From Foetidibacter luteolus (GTDB lineage: Bacteria > Bacteroidota > Bacteroidia > Chitinophagales > Chitinophagaceae): DNA of 64,000 nt. Of this stretch, positions 42,122 to 49,714 are shown one piece after another. The stretch is from NCBI RefSeq assembly GCF_009650435.1, contig NZ_VVIP01000080.1:1-64000 (forward strand), in the 5' to 3' direction. The notes under the pieces were generated by a model. It saw nothing but the letters and a program-made list of their open reading frames with translations, ran no database searches and had not been told where the DNA came from. The translations under genes and the position numbers were made by a program. Position 1 is the stretch's first letter. Every line of letters begins with the position of its first letter.

Positions 42122-43240
42122 ATGTTTATGAAGTATAAGTATATGGCTATGGCTTTGTTTGCTGCATGGTTTATGATGTCTTGCTCAGCCTGCAAAAAAA
42201 GCACAACTGATACCGGAAATAACCTGCCTGTTGATTCCACAAGAATCGTTAAAAGCGGGCTTAGCCACCCATGGGAGATTACCTGGGGGCCTGACAACTT
42301 TATATGGATAACAGAACGCAGCGGCAGGGTGCAGCGCATTGACCCGGCTACCGGCAACAGCAGTTTCTCCTTTACAATAAGTGAAGTGGAAGCTAATGGG
42401 GAAGGTGGCTTGCTGGGCATGGCGCTGCACCCTGATTTTATGAATAATGGCTACCTGTATGTTGTGTACAATTACGATAATAGTGGCAGCTACCGCGAAA
42501 AACTTGTGCGCTATACCTATTCCGGCAATACCCTTACCAGCGCCGTTACCATTCTCGATGGTATTACCGCGGCAGGTATTCACAATGGCGCCAGGATATG
42601 GATAACCAACGATGCCGAACCCAAACTTTTTCTTACCACCGGCGATGCAGCCAACCAGCCTTCGGCACAACAAACCGCTTCGCTTAACGGCAAAGTGCTA
42701 AGGCTAAACCCTGATGGCACCATACCTCCAGACAATCCTATAGCCGGCAACCCATTATGGAGCTATGGCCACCGCAATGCGCAAGGGCTTGTTATGGCCA
42801 ACAATATCATGTATGCCTCTGAGCACGGGCCATCTGAAGAAGATGAAGTGAACATTATTGAAAAAGGGCGCAACTATGGCTGGCCAGATGTTAAAGGCCC
42901 ATGCAATGGTGGCGAATTAAGCTTTTGCACCACTAATAATGTTAAAGAACCTATCTGGAGCAGTGGCGGCAGCACCATAGCGGTTTGCGGGCTTGATTAT
43001 TATGACCACGACAGAATTCCACAATGGAAAAACAGCCTGTTGATGACAACGCTTAAGAACAGCAGCCTGCGCCAGTTAAAACTTAGCGCCGACGGCCAAA
43101 GCGTTACAGAAACTGCCATTTTTTTAAAGGATGAATATGGCCGCCTGCGGGATGTATGTATTTCGCCGGAGGGCCGTGTATATGTATGCACCAGCAATGG
43201 CAGCGATGATAAGATTATCGAAATAAGCAGCCTGCCATAA
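42122..43240 (+). CDS. PQQ-dependent sugar dehydrogenase-like lipoprotein
   Basis: 372 aa. A signal with MMSCSACKK (lipobox Cys, about residue 21) makes it a lipoprotein in the cell envelope. The body is a beta-propeller of the glucose/sorbosone dehydrogenase type: GLSHPWEITWGPD, WITERSGRVQRIDP, EGGLLGMALHPDF, LFLTTGDAANQPSAQ, NPLWSYGHRNAQGLV, EHGPSEEDEVNII and RNYGWPDV. The His of SYGHRN and the Arg/Asn loops fit PQQ and Ca binding in the family. The natural substrate cannot be read. A near-consensus TATCTTTA -7 element lies at 42087-42094. Confidence 0.9.
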   Translation: MFMKYKYMAMALFAAWFMMSCSACKKSTTDTGNNLPVDSTRIVKSGLSHPWEITWGPDNFIWITERSGRVQRIDPATGNSSFSFTISEVEANGEGGLLGMALHPDFMNNGYLYVVYNYDNSGSYREKLVRYTYSGNTLTSAVTILDGITAAGIHNGARIWITNDAEPKLFLTTGDAANQPSAQQTASLNGKVLRLNPDGTIPPDNPIAGNPLWSYGHRNAQGLVMANNIMYASEHGPSEEDEVNIIEKGRNYGWPDVKGPCNGGELSFCTTNNVKEPIWSSGGSTIAVCGLDYYDHDRIPQWKNSLLMTTLKNSSLRQLKLSADGQSVTETAIFLKDEYGRLRDVCISPEGRVYVCTSNGSDDKIIEISSLP

Positions 43241-43283
43241 CATTTTTCCACTCACGCTTTATCATTTACCATTGTTCTTTTTA

Positions 43284-43690
43284 TGGTACCGGCGACATAT
43301 CCCTGTGGCGGCATCGTTGCGTCGCAATCCGTTCATCGCCTGATTTTTCATGGCATCTTTTCAGACCTGGGCAGGTTGTCTGAACCAGGATTTTAAGCTG
43401 ATATTACTGATTGCCCCGTCTCTGCCACGATAGTGCCAGAGACTTTATCCGCAGACGCCCTACCCAAAAATGCTTCTGGCAGCAAAGCTGGCAGAAGCGG
43501 GTGCAACAGGCTGATGGCCCTGTTTCTGCCACAATAGTGTCAGAAACTTTATCAGCATTCACCTTCTGCAAAAATGCTTCTGGCAGCAAAGCTGGCAGAA
43601 GCGGGTCAGCTATACGGGTCTGAAAAGCCGCCCAATGAACCGAACGATGAAAGTAGTGCGACGCAACGATGCTCAATTGAAAAACCAGAC
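43284..43690. repeat. Composite repeat block (family A pair around a tandem 104-bp duplication)
   Basis: 43284-43375 is a family-A relative on the minus strand. 43422-43618 holds two tandem copies with a period of 104 bp, each with CTTCTGGCAGC-AAA-GCTGGCAGAAG (one-mismatch hairpin). 43622-43680 is a family-A relative on the plus strand. The two A relatives point at each other. No gene lies between 43241 and 43731. Confidence 0.75.
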
Positions 43691-43731
43691 CCCTGCCACC
43701 AAAGAATAGAAACTATTTCAATAATTAAAAA

Positions 43732-44844
43732 TCAGTTTAGCGTAGCTATTTTGCCATACATGGCCCTGAAGCATGCCCAGGGCGTATTGTCGCCGCCTTT
43801 GTTGTCTTTTTTATTGCCATAGAACCCGCTTAAAAAAGAGCCGGCATCAGACCATACCGTTTGCATCATCCCTTGAAAATTCCCTTTCATTTCTTTGGTT
43901 GACTGCTGCCTGAAGTTAACCATGTCTTCAGTTTGCGTTACAGCCAGGTTGGGCACCCGCCAGGGGCAGGTTATCACATTAAGGCCCTTCATGGCAAAGT
44001 AAACAGGCGTTTTATCGGCACGCTCATAATGCCAGTCGCAAATCATCACCTCTTTGGGTATAAGGTCTACGGCCCGGTGGGTATTGTTAAAGCTGGCTTC
44101 CCACATGCCCAGCCCGGTGGTTTTACCATCCAGCAGGCGGTCGCCCCATATCCACAACCGGCGGCCGTTTTGGGCCAGGTGGTATTGCAGGGTACGCACT
44201 TCGCCGGCAAACAGCTCTGCCTTATCCCTGCCGCCGCAACGGGGGCATTTGTCATCTCCTATGTAAAAAACCTCATCCATACCGGCATGAAAGGCTTTGG
44301 CTTCAAAAGCGTCGCAAATCTCATCCATCAGTTCAAATACCAGCTTATGCACTTCCGGGTGTAAAGGGCAATAACTTTTGCAATACAGGCCATCGGCGTT
44401 AGGCCATTCATATTTTTCCGGCATTTTTACATGTGGCGTTTCATCAAACTGGGGATACACCTTTAACAGGTTATTGGTTTTACTTGCCCAGGACTGGTGG
44501 CCCAGCAGGTTTATTTGCGGGATAATGGCAACCTGGTGGCTTTGGCAGGCAGTTACCAGCTTTTTTACATCCGCGCTGCTAAGGGCAATGCTGTCCCTAA
44601 GCTCAGGATGGCGCTGAAACTGGTAGTTAAAATCAACACGCAGTACCAATGTATTTACCTTGCGGGGGGCCAGTTCTTCATTAATAAATTTTACAAAAGC
44701 ATCCACATCTTTTGGCAAAGGGGCGGCTATACAAAAGCCCCTTACCGGCAGCAGGCTATCTAATGTGGATTGGGTTTTGCCTTGTAAACAACTGAGTAAC
44801 AACACTGCCAATGCCGGCAGAAATACACGGAGGCCGTTTTTCAT
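43732..44844 (-). CDS. GH20-like glycoside hydrolase lipoprotein
   Basis: 370 aa. Signal with lipobox LLLSC (Cys19). The single domain is a TIM barrel of the beta-hexosaminidase-like type. It has RVDFNYQF early, QINLLGHQSWA (strand with catalytic-site loop), YCPLHPEVHKLV, and HAGMDEVFYIG with the Asp190-Glu191 pair that acts in GH20 enzymes. CPRCGG suggests a small metal or structural loop. There is no N-terminal GH20b domain, so the enzyme is shorter than classic hexosaminidases and the substrate (GlcNAc-type glycans in the family) is uncertain. Confidence 0.85.
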   Translation of the reverse strand: MKNGLRVFLPALAVLLLSCLQGKTQSTLDSLLPVRGFCIAAPLPKDVDAFVKFINEELAPRKVNTLVLRVDFNYQFQRHPELRDSIALSSADVKKLVTACQSHQVAIIPQINLLGHQSWASKTNNLLKVYPQFDETPHVKMPEKYEWPNADGLYCKSYCPLHPEVHKLVFELMDEICDAFEAKAFHAGMDEVFYIGDDKCPRCGGRDKAELFAGEVRTLQYHLAQNGRRLWIWGDRLLDGKTTGLGMWEASFNNTHRAVDLIPKEVMICDWHYERADKTPVYFAMKGLNVITCPWRVPNLAVTQTEDMVNFRQQSTKEMKGNFQGMMQTVWSDAGSFLSGFYGNKKDNKGGDNTPWACFRAMYGKIATLN

Positions 44845-44946
44845 ATGCAGAAATGTTTAGATTTGACGTTAGCGCTAATATACGGCAGTAAAGACTTTGC
44901 CTAAAAAAATACTGCGGCGCAGGCCTGCTGTTTAAAATTTTTACCC

Positions 44947-44954
44947 TACTTTTG
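44947..44954 (+). promoter_or_regulatory. -7 promoter element (TACTTTTG) for rpmH
   Basis: An exact TAnnTTTG match 82 bp before the rpmH ATG, in the correct direction. The -33 part is not a clean TTG at the right spacing. The 5' leader of about 75 nt would contain a short G-rich segment (CACCGGGGGGCAG). Confidence 0.45.
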
Positions 44955-45036
44955 CCGTCCTTTCACCGGGGGGCAGTGATGGTGACTGTAACCTGTAAGT
45001 TGAAAAATAAATTTAGGTTAGTAAAAAAGCAATACA

Positions 45037-45192
45037 ATGAAACGTACATTTCAGCCACATAATCGCCGCCGCAAAAGCGTTCACGGTTTCCGCAAACGCA
45101 TGGAGACTGCCAATGGCCGCAAAGTTTTAGCCAGCCGCAGGGCGAAAGGCCGTCACAAGCTTACCGTTTCTGACGAAAGAAAATTAAAATAA
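45037..45192 (+). CDS. rpmH: 50S ribosomal protein L34
   Basis: 51 aa, the full normal length. It starts [20 protein letters not shown] and ends TVSDERKLK, and is very basic throughout, as in all L34. It forms the usual cluster rpmH-rnpA-yidD with the genes to the right. Confidence 0.98.
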   Translation: MKRTFQPHNRRRKSVHGFRKRMETANGRKVLASRRAKGRHKLTVSDERKLK

Positions 45193-45225
45193 TACTCCGG
45201 CTAATGCCGCAGGAGAAATAATAGC

Positions 45226-45250
45226 AAAGCCCCAAATATTGGGGCTTTTT
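45226..45250 (+). terminator. Intrinsic terminator between rpmH and rnpA
   Basis: AAAGCCCC-AAATATT-GGGGCTTTTT: an 8-bp stem with a 7-base loop and a T run, 34 bp behind the rpmH stop. It may let rpmH be made at a higher level than rnpA. It also shows that the ATG at 45239, which lies inside the hairpin, is not the rnpA start. Confidence 0.8.
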
Positions 45251-45265
45251 AGTTTTGGAAATACA

Positions 45266-45670
45266 ATGAAAGCAAATGCTTACCCAAAGGAAGAAAAATT
45301 AAAGGGCCGCAAGCTGGTACAACAGGTATTTGGCAGCGGAAAAAGTTTTGTAGTTTTTCCTTTGAAAGTTTTTTATACCGTTGCCCAACAGCCGCTGGGT
45401 TATGCTGTTAAAGCGGGGGTAGGCGCTTCATCCCGCAGCTTTAAAAAAGCCGTAGAGCGCAACCGCATCAAGCGGTTGCTGCGGGAGGTATACCGCCTTA
45501 ACAAGCAGCCTTTGCACCAGGTGCAGGCTGGTAATAACCTGCAATTGGCTTTTTTTATTTTGTATATTGATAAGGTTATGCCACAACAGGCGCTGCTGCA
45601 AAGCAAAATGCAACTGGTTATTCAACGCTTAATAAAAGAACTGCATGAAGTGGCTGCTGAAAATACTTAG
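45266..45670 (+). CDS. rnpA: Ribonuclease P protein component
   Basis: 134 aa from the ATG 45266 ([16 protein letters not shown]). It is the protein subunit of RNase P, which processes tRNA 5' ends. The family signature [18 protein letters not shown] (with RNR) is present at about 73-90. It overlaps yidD by 26 bp, the usual arrangement. Confidence 0.95.
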   Translation: MKANAYPKEEKLKGRKLVQQVFGSGKSFVVFPLKVFYTVAQQPLGYAVKAGVGASSRSFKKAVERNRIKRLLREVYRLNKQPLHQVQAGNNLQLAFFILYIDKVMPQQALLQSKMQLVIQRLIKELHEVAAENT

Positions 45671-45902
45671 TTATCCTTTTTTACTGCTGATACGCATTTA
45701 CCAGTTGATTGTATCCCCGGTATTGGGCCCTAAGTGCCGGTTTACGCCCACCTGCTCACATTATGCCGCCGAGGCTTTAAAAAAGCATGGCCTTTTAAAA
45801 GGCGGCTGGCTGGCTGTTAAACGCATCAGCCGTTGCCGGCCGGGCGGCGGCAGCGGGTACGACCCGGTGCCCCCTCCCAACCTCCCCACAGGGGAGGGAT
45901 AG
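45645..45902 (+). CDS. yidD: Membrane protein insertion efficiency factor YidD
   Basis: 85 aa. It begins with an amphipathic hydrophobic stretch ([22 protein letters not shown]) and has the family core [19 protein letters not shown]...[13 protein letters not shown]. It assists YidC in membrane insertion. The last residues ([10 protein letters not shown]) and the stop fall in a GC-rich palindromic repeat, CCTCCCC-ACA-GGGGAGG, so the natural end was probably extended or replaced by repeat sequence. Confidence 0.95.
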   Translation: MKWLLKILSYPFLLLIRIYQLIVSPVLGPKCRFTPTCSHYAAEALKKHGLLKGGWLAVKRISRCRPGGGSGYDPVPPPNLPTGEG

Positions 45903-45908
45903 AAAAAC

Positions 45909-46529
45909 TTACTTCTTCTTTTCTTCTTCCGCTTTTTTAGCCCCTGTCAGCGCCTCAGCTTTTTCAATTTTTTCACGCACCTCTTTAATACTGTAAAAGC
46001 GGTACACTTCAGGCGTTTTTCCCTCTTCTTTAGCCAGGGAAGTCATTTGGTGATAGGGCCCTACCACAAATGCATCTAAATTATCTGTAATCTTTACACC
46101 GGTATTGGGCAGCAGGTAAAAATTGCGTTTAGCCGTGCTTACATTTTGGTTGGCTACAAACTGCTTCAGCGAGTCAAGTTGCTGCTTAACATCTTCCTGG
46201 GTAAACGATGTTTTGCGGCCTTCCACAGAGCCGTAGTTCTGGTAGCTGCCCAGGGTGGTATCAGCCTTCAGGTTAATTACATAAAAACCATTCTCAGGTA
46301 TTTCTATAGTGGCTTCTCCTGCCTGGGATTTTACCTTGAGGCTAACTTTTTCGGCCGTATTAAACTCTATGGTTTGTTCTTCATGGCCGGTACTGGCATC
46401 TACATTAATGGTCTTCTCTTCCAGGTCAACGGTAGCTTTACCCCTTGAGAGTATCAAAACTTTCTTGATATTAGTGCTGCACGAGGCAAGCATAATAACA
46501 CAGGTAACAGAGAAAATAATTCTTTTCAT
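45909..46529 (-). CDS. Lipoprotein of unknown function
   Basis: 206 aa with lipobox IMLASC (Cys17). The central part is beta-rich (EEQTIEFNTAEKVSLKVKSQAGEATIEIPENGFYVINLK). The C terminus is charged and ends KKAEEEKKK. I do not recognise a family. It is the convergent neighbour of yidD and lies behind the terminator of sodB, so it has its own transcript. Confidence 0.8.
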   Translation of the reverse strand: MKRIIFSVTCVIMLASCSTNIKKVLILSRGKATVDLEEKTINVDASTGHEEQTIEFNTAEKVSLKVKSQAGEATIEIPENGFYVINLKADTTLGSYQNYGSVEGRKTSFTQEDVKQQLDSLKQFVANQNVSTAKRNFYLLPNTGVKITDNLDAFVVGPYHQMTSLAKEEGKTPEVYRFYSIKEVREKIEKAEALTGAKKAEEEKKK

Positions 46530-46540
46530 ATTGCTGGTTT

Positions 46541-46579
46541 AAAAAATGAAATCCCGCCCTCTTTATAAAGGGGCGGGAT
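46541..46579 (-). terminator. Intrinsic terminator behind sodB
   Basis: ATCCCGCCC / GGGCGGGAT, 9-bp perfect stem with an 11-base loop, followed on the minus strand by TTTCATTTTTT. It lies 64 bp past the sodB stop. Confidence 0.8.
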
Positions 46580-46642
46580 TGAAGGTAAAATATCATTACT
46601 GAAAAACCGCACTGAAATTTTTGCCTCAGCCGGTTATGGCAA

Positions 46643-47248
46643 CTATTTAGCAGCAGCGTACAATTCAGCAACTTTTGCCCAGTTAATTACATTCCAGATG
46701 GCGGCCAGGTAATCAGGCCTTTTGTTCTGGTACTTCAGGTAGTAAGCATGTTCCCAAACATCCACCCCCAGTATGGGTGTGCCTTTTACTTCAGCAACAT
46801 CCATCAGCGGGTTATCCTGGTTGGGGGTTGAAGTAACTTCCAGCTTACCGTCTTTTACAATCAGCCATGCCCAGCCACTGCCGAAACGCGTAGTGCCTGC
46901 CGCATTGAATTTTGTTTTAAACTCATCAAAAGAGCCAAAAGCGCTGTTGATGGCTTCAGCCAGTTCGCCTGTTGGGGCGCCGCCTGCGCCAGGGCCAATT
47001 ATTTCCCAAAAAAAGGAATGGTTCCAGTGGCCACCGCCATTGTTACGCACGGCCGGGGAAATTTTGCCCGCACTGGCAACCAATTCTTCCAGGCTTTTGC
47101 CTTCGTTATCGGTACCTGCAATAGCTTTATTCAAATTGTCAACATACGCCTGGTGGTGTTTTCCGTGGTGAATTTGCATGGTCTGCGCGTCTATGTAAGG
47201 CTCAAGCGCCTCGTGGGCATAAGGCAGCGCCGGTAGTGTAAATGCCAT
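46643..47248 (-). CDS. sodB: Superoxide dismutase (Fe/Mn type)
   Basis: 201 aa, standard length. It converts superoxide to oxygen and hydrogen peroxide in the cytoplasm. Metal ligands are His27 ([10 protein letters not shown]), the His of [11 protein letters not shown], and the Asp and His of [27 protein letters not shown] and the EHAYY end fit the Fe/Mn family; the exact metal cannot be fixed by eye. It has its own promoter and terminator. Confidence 0.97.
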   Translation of the reverse strand: MAFTLPALPYAHEALEPYIDAQTMQIHHGKHHQAYVDNLNKAIAGTDNEGKSLEELVASAGKISPAVRNNGGGHWNHSFFWEIIGPGAGGAPTGELAEAINSAFGSFDEFKTKFNAAGTTRFGSGWAWLIVKDGKLEVTSTPNQDNPLMDVAEVKGTPILGVDVWEHAYYLKYQNKRPDYLAAIWNVINWAKVAELYAAAK

Positions 47249-47289
47249 AGTTGTAAGTTTAAATTGTTTGTATTAGTTCCGAAAGGTCA

Positions 47290-47324
47290 CAAATTTATTG
47301 CCATAACGCTAATAGTGCCAACAA
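47290..47324 (-). promoter_or_regulatory. Promoter of sodB
   Basis: On the minus strand TAAATTTG (47297-47290) matches the -7 consensus TAnnTTTG. A TTG (47321-47319) lies 21 bp upstream as the -33 part. The -7 element sits 42 bp before the ATG, leaving a leader of about 36 nt. Confidence 0.6.
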
Positions 47325-47410
47325 GTCTGTATGATTTGTTTCCTAAATCGAAAGAATTTGTGTTTGCGGGGGTACAGCTTATTGATTAGAAGAAAATAAG
47401 AAAACAATTC

Positions 47411-47577
47411 AGGGTGCCTGCCAAAGGCAAAGGGCAGAACTACGTTCGCAACCTTCGTCAAAGCAACATTTAGTTGCTTTTTCTCGGTTTTGCTATTACT
47501 CCGCCACAAAGCCCCGGCTGCAAAGGCCTCAGCGGGGTATCCGCTTCAATCCCTGGCGCGGGGGTGACGCAACGTAG
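47411..47577 (+). repeat. GC-rich dispersed repeat, family D (copy 1)
   Basis: The core GCTATTACTCCGCCACAAAG is followed by CCCCGGCTGCAAAGGCCTCA and GCGGGGTATCCGCTTC, then CCCTGGCGCG. The reverse complement of the same sequence is at 49481-49605. A small hairpin, AAAGCAAC / GTTGCTTT (47460-47480), lies inside this copy only. No gene is seen in 47325-47704. Confidence 0.75.
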
Positions 47578-47704
47578 TTATTTATACGCAGGCTGAGGTG
47601 CATCGCAACCATACCCCAACCGTCCTGAAAGATTGGAAACAAGTTCTCCAAAAGAGGGGCACAAAAATGTTCTCCAAAAAAACTTCCGTGTTGCTGTGGC
47701 AACA

Positions 47705-48151
47705 CTACCTGCGCAGCCTGAAAAACTCCTTCATTAACGCGGCGCATTCATCTGCCATTACGCCGCCTGACAATTCTGTTTTGGGATGAAATGGCCAGTT
47801 TTCTTTGGTGATGTGGCGGTAGCCGTTCTTTTCATCCGGTGCGCCATACACAATGCGGCCAATCTTGCTCCAGTACAATGCCCCGCAGCACATAAGGCAT
47901 GGCTCCACGGTAACATACAAGGTAGCATCGGGCAGGTACTTGGCGCCCAGGTGGTTAAATGCGGAAGTAAGTGCGATGATTTCGGCATGCGCGGTACTAT
48001 CGTTAAGCCTTTCTACCTGGTTATGGCCACGGGCAATTAGTTTGTTGTTGATGACTACCACGGCGCCAATGGGCACTTCTTCTTCTTCGAAAGCATAACG
48101 GGCCTCCTTTAAAGCCTGCTGCATAAAATATTCATCGCTGTATGGTAACAT
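47705..48151 (-). CDS. tRNA-adenosine / nucleoside deaminase (TadA-like)
   Basis: 148 aa. A zinc-dependent cytidine-deaminase fold: HAE (His55, Glu57) and PCLMC (Cys85, Cys88) bind zinc and activate water. VPIGAVVV and ARGHNQVE are typical of TadA, which makes inosine at tRNA position 34. It could equally be a guanine or other base deaminase, since the same motifs occur there; the C-terminal FFRLRR fits TadA better. Confidence 0.88.
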   Translation of the reverse strand: MLPYSDEYFMQQALKEARYAFEEEEVPIGAVVVINNKLIARGHNQVERLNDSTAHAEIIALTSAFNHLGAKYLPDATLYVTVEPCLMCCGALYWSKIGRIVYGAPDEKNGYRHITKENWPFHPKTELSGGVMADECAALMKEFFRLRR

Positions 48152-48192
48152 GGGGCTAAGATAGTTGGTGTGGGGGAAGGGGCAAATAGGTG

Positions 48193-48672
48193 CTATAATA
48201 AAGAATCAGCCTGTGGGTGCATACCAACCGGCCTAATTGAGTATATGTTTTTTAGTTCTGCTTCGTAGTAATTCAAATGGCCTTTTCCAGTTGTGTCAAA
48301 GAATCCTTTAACTTCAACCAACCTGTTTCGCAAACTGTCTAACCCGGCAGAAGAAAGGGAAATACGATAATTGAACCTAACCCAGAGTTCAGGCCGGGCC
48401 TTCACTTCAATTATCGTGTCACCCAATTTCACCTGATGGTTGTAGTAAAGTGCAGACCGTTCAAAGCAGGATTCAAAATAACCTTCCGTTTGTATGTATT
48501 GCCCATGATAAAGGGCTTTGTTTTCCAGCAACTCACCCAGTGGAAGCTTAATTACCTTTAATTCATTTAATTCATCCAATGTAAGTTCTTTACTCCCTTT
48601 AGGCGCCAGGCAGGCGAAAGGAATGAAGCTTAATAAAAACAGCAGTTTAAAAATCTGATACCTCTTCATCAT
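48193..48672 (-). CDS. Probable lipoprotein of unknown function
   Basis: 159 aa with a signal and lipobox-like IPFACLAP (Cys21). The body (about 60-150) has a strand-rich layout with GQYIQTEGYFES and LVEVKGFFDTTGKGHL, which looks like an OB-fold-like small domain, but no family is known to me. It follows tadA on the same strand with its stop 41 bp away, yet probably has its own start signal. Confidence 0.7.
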   Translation of the reverse strand: MMKRYQIFKLLFLLSFIPFACLAPKGSKELTLDELNELKVIKLPLGELLENKALYHGQYIQTEGYFESCFERSALYYNHQVKLGDTIIEVKARPELWVRFNYRISLSSAGLDSLRNRLVEVKGFFDTTGKGHLNYYEAELKNIYSIRPVGMHPQADSLL

Positions 48673-48711
48673 TACATTTTTTTGACAGTCTTACATCTTG
48701 TAGTTATTCCA

Positions 48712-48789
48712 TTATTTCTTTACTGCATCAACGGTTTTAGCATCTGCCATAAACTCTTTAAAAGATAAGGCGGCTGTGTAGCTTATACT
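48712..48789 (-). pseudogene. HepT-like fragment (second copy, decayed)
   Basis: The minus strand reads ISYTAALSFKEFMADAKTVD, then AVKK and a stop. It aligns with the HepT segment kIlsYTdGLSFneF and its following kTVDAV. The expected continuation RNLEII is missing in frame; a one-base shift gives a degraded version. It is separated from the first copy by a hairpin-rich repeat. Confidence 0.6.
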
Positions 48790-48822
48790 GCAAGCAGGAT
48801 AAAAAGAGGCAAAAGCATTGTT

Positions 48823-48903
48823 CAACCCCTTCAGGGTTGGAGCTATCATCAAATGCTAACCCCGGATTTTATCCGGGGCTATTCACATTTAGCCCTTTGG
48901 GCT
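48823..48903. repeat. Three-hairpin dispersed repeat inserted in hepT remnants
   Basis: Perfect hairpins CAACCC-CTTCA-GGGTTG (48823-48839), CCCCGG-ATTTTAT-CCGGGG (48860-48878) and AGCCC-TTT-GGGCT (48891-48903), one after another, within 81 bp. It lies between the two hepT fragments. Confidence 0.75.
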
Positions 48904-48914
48904 ATTGCACAATT

Positions 48915-49040
48915 TTACACTGTAAATGTTATACTATTTTCTATAAACTCGTTGAACGATAAGCCGTCTGTATAGCTCAATATTTTATTGCCACTTTCGA
49001 CTATATCTTCAACAAGAAGGCGAGGTTGTCTTTTAGACAT
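48915..49040 (-). pseudogene. hepT: Truncated HepT-family toxin gene
   Basis: 41 codons from ATG 49040, overlapping the end of mntA by 8 bp. The N-terminal MSKRQPRLLVEDIVESGNKI and LSYTDGLSFNEFIENS are the start of a HepT (DUF86) HEPN RNase. The catalytic R-x4-6-H of HepT lies further down and is lost: the frame ends in SITFTV at 48915 just before the three-hairpin repeat. It is too short for the ORF list but clear in sequence. Confidence 0.7.
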
Positions 49041-49326
49041 AAATGATTTCCGGTTCTATTTGAGCCAGGTATTTTGCTTTTATCCCTTTTCGTGATACAA
49101 GATCAACTTTTTTGTTAAGCGCTTTTTCAATATAATCGGCCAGGTCTATAAATTCTATTCCAATAGGTTTTGAAAAATCAACTACAATATCTACATCGCT
49201 TGAAGCAGGTGAATAGTCGTCGCGTACCACAGATCCAAACAAGCCAATTGAGTTGATATGGTACTTGCTTACCAGGAAAGGCTTAATCTTTTTTAAAGCG
49301 TCTTTGATATGTGTGGCCTGAGACAT
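49033..49326 (-). CDS. mntA: MntA-like minimal nucleotidyltransferase (antitoxin)
   Basis: 97 aa. The minimal nucleotidyltransferase domain has the signature GLFGSVVRDDYSPASSDVDI with GS and D-x-D for metal and nucleotide binding, and a third acid in KKVDLVS. MntA proteins block HepT by adding AMP groups to it. Here the antitoxin ORF is complete while its hepT partner is broken, so it may have no target from this locus. The intact antitoxin and damaged toxin fit the order in which such pairs decay. Confidence 0.85.
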   Translation of the reverse strand: MSQATHIKDALKKIKPFLVSKYHINSIGLFGSVVRDDYSPASSDVDIVVDFSKPIGIEFIDLADYIEKALNKKVDLVSRKGIKAKYLAQIEPEIIYV

Positions 49327-49480
49327 AATACAAATATAAAAGATAGCTGCAATATGCAGCTACCTGGGCGTTTACATAGCCAATAGGATAAATGTGTAAC
49401 ATATTGTTATGCTGATGCCATTAAAGCATTGCCGGAGCCGGTTTTGCATCCTGTTACTGCCATACAGGAAAATTGAAGGA

Positions 49481-49605
49481 AAACTACGCTGCTGCACCAT
49501 CGCGCCAGGGATAGAAGCGGTTACCCCGCTGAGGCCTTGGCAGCCGGGGCTTTGTGGCGGAGTAATAGCGGATAGCCCGGTGCCTTCGGCAGGCGCCCTG
49601 CTTAT
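49481..49605 (-). repeat. GC-rich dispersed repeat, family D (copy 2, inverted)
   Basis: The reverse complement of the unit at 47411-47577, with TTACTCCGCCACAAAGCCCC and GGCCTCAGCGGGGTAACCGC. It ends with GGTGCC-TTC-GGCAGGCGCC (imperfect hairpin). The ORF at 49409-49615 across it is not a gene. 49327-49714 is otherwise empty. Confidence 0.75.
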
Positions 49606-49714
49606 ATACCACTAATCAATTAATAACCGCGGCTGGTACATTTATTAATTTTATAAGATTTTTATTAAGTAATATGCGCGGCTATAGCCAATTATAAGAA
49701 ATCAAAAAAAGTTT

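Noticed and set aside
44860-45036. Possible small RNA or riboswitch before rpmH
   Set aside because: Only a -7 element and a short G-rich leader are seen, with no conserved stem pattern that I recognise.
49409-49615. 68-aa ORF ending IADSPVPSAGALLIYH
   Set aside because: The frame lies mostly in the family-D repeat, whose reverse complement is intergenic at 47411-47577.
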